A stretch of 64,000 nt of DNA from Burkholderiales bacterium (GTDB lineage: Bacteria; Pseudomonadota; Gammaproteobacteria; Burkholderiales; SG8-39), in the NCBI GenBank assembly GCA_020848075.1, contig JADLAV010000037.1, positions 26,072-90,071 on the forward strand. Direction: 5' to 3'. The position numbers and the translations under genes are program-made. This document shows positions 59,712 through 64,000 of this stretch, piece by piece. Each line of letters begins with the position of its first letter. The stretch's first letter is position 1. A model generated the notes under the pieces. It worked only from the letters and a program-made list of their open reading frames with translations. It ran no database searches and was not told where the DNA came from.

Positions 59712-61825
59712 GCCTGAAAATAGGTATCGACGTCGGGGGGACGTTCACCGACTTCATCGTGACGCGGGAGGGTGCCGAGCCCGCGATCCACAAGACGCTC
59801 TCGACCCCCGCCGACCCCTCGATTGCCGTGATCGAGGGCCTCGCCGAGATCGCGGCGAGCCAGGATCCGCCGCAGACGCTCGCGGCCTTCGCACCGGCGA
59901 TCGACGCGATCGTGCACGGCACGACGGTCGCGACCAACGCGGTGCTCACGCGTACCGGCGCGAAGTGCGGGCTGATCACGACGCGCGGCGTGCGCGACGC
60001 GCTCGAGATGCGGCGCGGCATCCGCGAGGAGCAGTACAACAACCGTTACACCAACGTCGCGCCGCTCGTCCCCCGCTGGCTGCGCGTGGGGGCCGGCGGC
60101 CGTCTCGACCGCGCCGGGCGCGAGGTGGAGCCGCTCGCGGTCGGCGACGTGAAGGCGGCGGTCGAACTCTTCCGCGCCGAGGGCGTCGAGGCGATCTCGA
60201 TCTGCTTCATGAACGCCTTCGCGAACCCTGCCCACGAGCGCGCCGCCGCGGAGCTCGTGCGCGAGACTCTGCCCGGGGCCTATCTCACGGTCTCGACCGA
60301 TCTCCTGCCCTCGATCCGCTTCTACGAGCGGGTGTCCACCACCGCGCTCAACGCGTACGTCGGGCCGAAGCTGAACCGGTACCTCGACCAGCTCGTCGGC
60401 CGGTTGAAGGCTTCGGGTTTTCGCGGCGTGCTGCTCGTCATGCAGTCGAACGGCGGCGTCGTGACGCCGCAGGTCGCGCGCGAGAAGGCGGCGCTCACGC
60501 TGCTCTCGGGGCCAGCTGGCGGCCCGGGCGCAGGGCTCTTCTACGCCGGCGCCCACGGGCAGGACAAAGCGATCACCGTCGACATGGGCGGCACCAGCTT
60601 CGAGGCCTCCGTCGCGGTGGGCGCGCCGATGCTCGTCACCGAGGGCGAGATCGCCCGCCTCAAGACGGCGCTGCCGATGCTCGACATCCGCACGATCGGC
60701 GCAGGCGGCGGCTCGATCGGGTGGATCGACGAAGGCGGACTGCTCCGCATGGGGCCGGCGAGCGCCGGCGCCGATCCGGGGCCGGCGTGCTACGGCAAGG
60801 GCGGCGAGCTGCCGACCACCACCGACGCGAACGTCGTGCTCGGCTATCTCGACCCGGAATACTTCGCGGGCGGCAGGATGAAGCTCGACCCGGCCGCAGC
60901 ACGGCGGGCGATCGAGCGTCACATCGCCGGACCGATGGCATTCACGGTCGAGGAGGCCGCGGCCGGCATGTACCGCGTCGTGTGCAACAACATGGCGCAG
61001 GGCGTGCGCGAGGTGACGATCAAGCGCGGCTTCGATCCGCGTGAGTTCCCGCTGATCGCGGCCGGCGGTGCCGGGCCGATCCATTCGTGCCTGATCGCCT
61101 CCGAGCTCGAGATCCCGCTGCAGATCGTTCCACGCGAAAGCTCCGTGCTGTGCGCGTTCGGCATGCTGCTCTCGGACCTGAAGCACGATTTCGTGCGCAC
61201 CTTCGTCGGGCGGCTGGCGGCGCTCGATTGGGCGCGCCTCGCGGCGCTCGTGGACGCGATGGCCGCCGAGGGCGAGGGGCTGCTCGCCGAGGAGGGCGTG
61301 CCCGAGGCGCGGCGGCAGACGGCGGTCAAGCTCGACTGCCGCTACATCAAGCAGTATCACGAGGTGTCGTTCGCGGTGCCCGAGGGGGCGATCGCGCGGC
61401 GTGACGCGGAGGCGATCGCGCGCGCGTTCCACGCCGAGCACGAGCGTCTCTACGGCTACGCGCTCGCCGAGGAGGGGACGCCGGTCGAGATCATCAACGT
61501 GCGCGTCCAGGCGATCGGCCGGACAATGCGGCCGCGCTATCGCGAGGAAGCGTGGGGCGGGGAGGATGCGGCGCACGCGCGCAAGGGCCGGCGCAGCATG
61601 TACATTCCGGAGACCGTGTCGTTCCAGCCGGTGACGGTCTACGACGGGCACCGGCTCCGCTACGGCAACCGGATCGCCGGCCCGGCGCTGATCGAGGAGA
61701 TCACGACCGCGGTCTTCGTATCGGCGGGCTACGACTGCGCTATCGATGCGCTCGGCTCGTTCGCCGTGTATCGCAAGGGCCGCGAGGACCTGGTGCGCCT
61801 GCGCGCGGAGGAGACCGTAGCGTGA
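59708..61825 (+). CDS. HyuA-family (hydantoinase A / acetophenone carboxylase-like) ATP-dependent subunit
   Basis: A 705-residue ASKHA-related protein. GIDVGGTFTDFIVTREGAEP is the nucleotide motif; DAIVHGTTVATNAVLTRTGA, SGPAGGPGAGLFYAGAHG, TVDMGGTSFEASVAVGAP and FPLIAAGGAGPIHSCLIASE are conserved HyuA motifs. Members include N-methylhydantoinase, 5-oxoprolinase, and the carboxylases for acetone and acetophenone. It is paired with hyuB, and with a ligase and thiolase, which favours a carboxylase; the other acetophenone carboxylase subunits are not seen. Confidence 0.85.
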   Translation: MSLKIGIDVGGTFTDFIVTREGAEPAIHKTLSTPADPSIAVIEGLAEIAASQDPPQTLAAFAPAIDAIVHGTTVATNAVLTRTGAKCGLITTRGVRDALEMRRGIREEQYNNRYTNVAPLVPRWLRVGAGGRLDRAGREVEPLAVGDVKAAVELFRAEGVEAISICFMNAFANPAHERAAAELVRETLPGAYLTVSTDLLPSIRFYERVSTTALNAYVGPKLNRYLDQLVGRLKASGFRGVLLVMQSNGGVVTPQVAREKAALTLLSGPAGGPGAGLFYAGAHGQDKAITVDMGGTSFEASVAVGAPMLVTEGEIARLKTALPMLDIRTIGAGGGSIGWIDEGGLLRMGPASAGADPGPACYGKGGELPTTTDANVVLGYLDPEYFAGGRMKLDPAAARRAIERHIAGPMAFTVEEAAAGMYRVVCNNMAQGVREVTIKRGFDPREFPLIAAGGAGPIHSCLIASELEIPLQIVPRESSVLCAFGMLLSDLKHDFVRTFVGRLAALDWARLAALVDAMAAEGEGLLAEEGVPEARRQTAVKLDCRYIKQYHEVSFAVPEGAIARRDAEAIARAFHAEHERLYGYALAEEGTPVEIINVRVQAIGRTMRPRYREEAWGGEDAAHARKGRRSMYIPETVSFQPVTVYDGHRLRYGNRIAGPALIEEITTAVFVSAGYDCAIDALGSFAVYRKGREDLVRLRAEETVA

Positions 61826-61835
61826 CGGAGACGAG

Positions 61836-61950
61836 TCATCTCCGCGTATGCGGGGATCCAGTGCGGGGATCCACGAACCGGCGACGCAGCTGGATTCCCG
61901 CCCCCGATGAGAACATCCGGGGGTGCCGACTTTGCGCGGGAATGACGATG
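61836..61950. repeat. Compound REP-like repeat between hyuA and hyuB
   Basis: The 142-base gap holds TCATCTCCGCGTATGCGGGGATCCA (the inverse of 45241-45265, one mismatch) and then a second type of repeat, GGATTCCCGC, CCCCCGATGAGAACATCCGGGGG (a hairpin) and GCGCGGGAATGACGATG. An intergenic bacterial mosaic element is the simplest reading. It may affect hyuB mRNA or translation. Confidence 0.65.
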
Positions 61951-61967
61951 CAACGAGGGACGGCCGC

Positions 61968-63641
61968 ATGAAGATCGATCCGATCCTGCTCTCCGTCTAC
62001 GCGCGGACCTTCAAGTCGATCACCGACGAGATGTCGATCTCGATGGAGAAGACCACGCGCTCGCCGATCCTGTGCGAGGCGAAGGACTACGTGACCGGGC
62101 TCTACGATGCGCACGGGCGGATGCTCGAGCAGACGGAGAACCTGCCGATCCTCGCGTTCTCGCTCGCGCCGGTGTGCAAGTACATCATCGAGTACTTCGG
62201 CGACGACATCCATCCCGGCGACGTCATCTTCCACAACGATGTCTTCAGCCTCGGCAACCAGAACAACGACGTGGCCGTGTACGCACCGGTGTTCCACGAC
62301 GGCCGGCTCGTCGCCTGGACGGCGGTCAAGGGTCACCAGGCCGACATCGGCGGCGCGGTGCGCGGCGGCTACAACCCGAATGCGGTCGAGGTCTGGCAGG
62401 AGGCGCTGCGCATCCCGCCGGTGAAGGTCTACGAGAAGGGCAGGCTGCGCAAGGACGTCTGGGATCTCATCTTCGCCAACATCCGGCTCGACATCGTGCA
62501 GCACGACATGAAGGCCGAGGTCGGCGCGTGCAAGGTGGGCGAGCGGCGGGTGGTAGAGCTCATCCGCAAGTACGGGGTGGAGAGCTTCGCGGCGCACAAG
62601 CAGGCGCTGTTCGAGGCGACGCGCCGGATGATGGAGGCCGAGATCGAGAAGATTCCGAACGGGCGCTACTCGGGCGAGGGCTACGTCTACTACGACGGCC
62701 GCCACCCCGGGACCAAGTTCACCATTCGGGTCGACATCGACGTGCGGGACCGGCGCATCCGGTTCGACTACTCGCGCACCGACGCGCAGACGAACGGCTT
62801 CGTGAACGGCACGTTCACCTCCAGCGCCTCGGCGACGATCCTCACCCTGCTGCAGATGGTGAACCCCGACATCCCGCACAACGAGGGGATGGTCGAGCCG
62901 GTCGAGATCGTGATCCCGGAGGGCACGGTCCTCAACGCGGCGTATCCCAAGGCGACGACCTTCGGCAACCACCTGTGCCCGCCGAATGCAGACGCGATCC
63001 AGCGCGCGCTCGCGCCGGCGATGCCCGACCGCGTCACCGCAGGCTGGAACAATCTGCTCTGCTCGCTCACCACCGGACTCGATCCGGAGCGGAAGGAGCA
63101 GTACGTCGACATCGGCTTCATGGGCTTGAAGGGCGGTTCGGGCGCGATGCAGGGCACCGACGGCTACGACCATATCGGCATGATCGACGCCTCGGGCGGC
63201 GTGCTCGACCAGGACTACGAGATGTTCGAGCAGCAGACCCCGCACCGGCTCCTGCGGCACGAGTACATCACCGACTCGGCCGGCGCTGGCCAGTGGCGCG
63301 GCGGGCTCGGTGTCGAGACCATCTTCGAGATCGGTTCGGACGACACGCAGCTCGTCACGTTCGGCGACGGCGACTTCGAGCCGGCGTTCGGGCTGTTCGG
63401 CGGCGGCAACGGGACGCTCAACTTCATCAAGCTCAGGCTTCCCGACGGCCGCGAGGTCACGCCGAAGAACAAGGATCTCATCACCGGCGTGCCGAAGGGC
63501 ACGGTCTATCACCAGCAGGCCGGCGGGGGCGGCGGCTACGGCGATCCGAAGAAGCGCGATCGTGCGCGGGTGCGCGAGGAAGTGCGGAACGGCGTCGTCT
63601 CCGATCGCGCAGCGCGCGAGATCTACGGCTTGAAGGAGTGA
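61968..63641 (+). CDS. HyuB-family (hydantoinase B / acetophenone carboxylase-like) subunit
   Basis: A 557-residue protein from ATG 61968 with GAGGGA upstream. GDVIFHNDVFSLGNQNNDVA is the metal-binding HxD-type motif; NPNAVEVWQEALRIPPVKVY, GGLGVETIFEIGSDDTQLVT and VYHQQAGGGGGYGDPKKRD are conserved HyuB features. Partner of HyuA. It ends directly at a tandem heptamer repeat. The two-subunit size (about 76 and 62 kDa) is smaller than five-subunit acetophenone carboxylase. Confidence 0.87.
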   Translation: MKIDPILLSVYARTFKSITDEMSISMEKTTRSPILCEAKDYVTGLYDAHGRMLEQTENLPILAFSLAPVCKYIIEYFGDDIHPGDVIFHNDVFSLGNQNNDVAVYAPVFHDGRLVAWTAVKGHQADIGGAVRGGYNPNAVEVWQEALRIPPVKVYEKGRLRKDVWDLIFANIRLDIVQHDMKAEVGACKVGERRVVELIRKYGVESFAAHKQALFEATRRMMEAEIEKIPNGRYSGEGYVYYDGRHPGTKFTIRVDIDVRDRRIRFDYSRTDAQTNGFVNGTFTSSASATILTLLQMVNPDIPHNEGMVEPVEIVIPEGTVLNAAYPKATTFGNHLCPPNADAIQRALAPAMPDRVTAGWNNLLCSLTTGLDPERKEQYVDIGFMGLKGGSGAMQGTDGYDHIGMIDASGGVLDQDYEMFEQQTPHRLLRHEYITDSAGAGQWRGGLGVETIFEIGSDDTQLVTFGDGDFEPAFGLFGGGNGTLNFIKLRLPDGREVTPKNKDLITGVPKGTVYHQQAGGGGGYGDPKKRDRARVREEVRNGVVSDRAAREIYGLKE

Positions 63642-63769
63642 GGAGTGAGGAGTGAGGAGTGAGGGGTGAGGAGTGAGGAGTGAGGAGTGAGGGGTGAGGG
63701 GTGAGGGGTGAGGGGTGAGGGGCGAGGAGTGAGGAGCGAGGGGTGAGGAGTGAGGAGTGAGGAGTGGCA
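63631..63769. repeat. Heptamer tandem repeat (GAGGAGT / GAGGGGT)
   Basis: About 19 tandem copies of GAGGAGT with variants GAGGGGT and single-base changes run from the last codons and stop of hyuB into the intergenic region. The stop TGA (63639-63641) is itself inside the array, so copy-number change could alter the C-terminus. It is purine-rich on one strand and a likely variable-number locus. Confidence 0.85.
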
Positions 63770-63802
63770 TTGAGGATTGAAGCGCGGCAGCGGGCCATCC
63801 CC

Positions 63803-63897
63803 TCCTTTTCAAGGAGGGGTGCCGGCGCAGCTGGCGGGGTGGTTGCGACGCCAGCAGAACGCAGACACCACCCCGGCTGCTTCGCAGCCACCCCTCC
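63803..63897. repeat. Dispersed palindromic repeat, copy 2
   Basis: This matches 1066-1160 along most of its length (TTTTCAAGGAGGGGTGCCGG, GCGGGGTGGTTGCGACGCC, CACCACCCCG). It carries the internal hairpin GCTGCTTCGCAGC where copy 1 has GTCACGCTTCGCGTGAC. The outer ends CCCCTCCTTTTCAAGGAGGGG and CACCCCTCC pair. Bases 63898-64000 show nothing I can name. Confidence 0.7.
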
Positions 63898-64000
63898 TTC
63901 TATGAGGGGCCGGTTTGTCAAGGTCTCTGGACCGTCCAGGGGTGTGAATGATCTGGCTGGGGCGTTTCGTTGAGCGACCGGGAAACCCAAGTGCTCCACC

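Noticed and set aside
59588-61969. 793-residue minus-strand ORF
   Set aside because: Antisense to hyuA; no family match by eye.
63631-63769. CRISPR array
   Set aside because: Units are 7 bp with no spacers.
63641-64000. Coding sequence through the heptamer repeat (TPHSSLLTPH-type ORFs)
   Set aside because: The translated repeat is only an effect of the tandem DNA repeat.
1-64000. tRNA, rRNA, transposase or phage genes
   Set aside because: None was recognised in any frame or strand.

Overview
The window looks like part of the chromosome of a GC-rich (about two-thirds G+C by eye), facultatively anaerobic betaproteobacterium of the Thauera / Aromatoleum / Burkholderiales-relative kind. The evidence is the gene content: an oxygen-sensitive class I benzoyl-CoA reductase operon with its ferredoxin and 2-oxoacid:ferredoxin oxidoreductase, a phenylacetyl-CoA:acceptor oxidoreductase, FNR-type boxes, and hairpin-rich dispersed repeats. 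The taxon is inferred, not proven. No tRNA, rRNA, CRISPR array, transposase or integrase was recognised.

Layout. 1-2.5 kb (minus): 3' part of a nitronate monooxygenase and a phenylacetate-CoA ligase (paaK). 2.9-9.6 kb (plus): a FlK-type thioesterase, padBCD, a hemerythrin and a polytopic NnrS-like protein. 9.7-15.3 kb (minus): an unusual operon with an OYE/2,4-dienoyl-CoA-reductase-type flavoenzyme, an orphan protein, a zinc-ribbon protein, and a 918-residue fusion of an FAD monooxygenase to a benzoate-type CoA ligase. 15.4-17.7 kb: Rrf2 regulator and two GNAT genes, one with a tandem domain. 17.8-31.4 kb (plus): a beta-oxidation-like cluster (PaaK-like ligase, stand-alone PaaA-like di-iron protein, four crotonases, TetR, two acyl-CoA dehydrogenases, an HMG-CoA-synthase-like/DUF35 fusion, a thiolase) and two QueG/reductive-dehalogenase-like Fe-S proteins. 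31.4-36.9 kb (minus): livKGFHM transporter and a second PaaA-like gene. 37.3 kb (plus): TonB-dependent receptor. 39.4-47.5 kb (minus): had-oah-dch-bcrCBAD-fdx, the upper benzoyl-CoA pathway. 47.7-51.9 kb (plus): korAB, a rubrerythrin-like protein, a DUF364 protein. 51.9-56.0 kb: two dehydrogenases, an EthD-like protein, a 2-hydroxyacid dehydrogenase and a gutted FAD-oxidase remnant. 56.2-63.6 kb (plus): GntR regulator, thiolase, CoA ligase and a HyuA/HyuB pair, followed by a 7-bp tandem repeat and a dispersed repeat.

How it fits together. Most of the window converges on benzoyl-CoA. Phenylacetate would enter by PaaK and PadBCD to phenylglyoxylate; the phenylglyoxylate oxidoreductase is not in the window. 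A ketone-carboxylase-like HyuAB plus ligase plus thiolase could turn an acetophenone-like ketone into an acyl-CoA. A beta-oxidation arm with a bulky-substrate thiolase could do the same for an aryl-alkyl acid. BcrCBAD, driven by KorAB-reduced ferredoxin, dearomatises benzoyl-CoA, and Dch, Had and Oah carry the product to a ring-opened CoA ester. had carries a frameshift from a 4-bp tandem duplication.

Most notable: the monooxygenase::CoA-ligase fusion operon; the two PaaA-like genes 17.5 kb apart whose -10 boxes lie in the same 14-bp palindromic operator; the had frameshift; and a 28-bp perfect palindrome in the linker of a tandem-GNAT gene.
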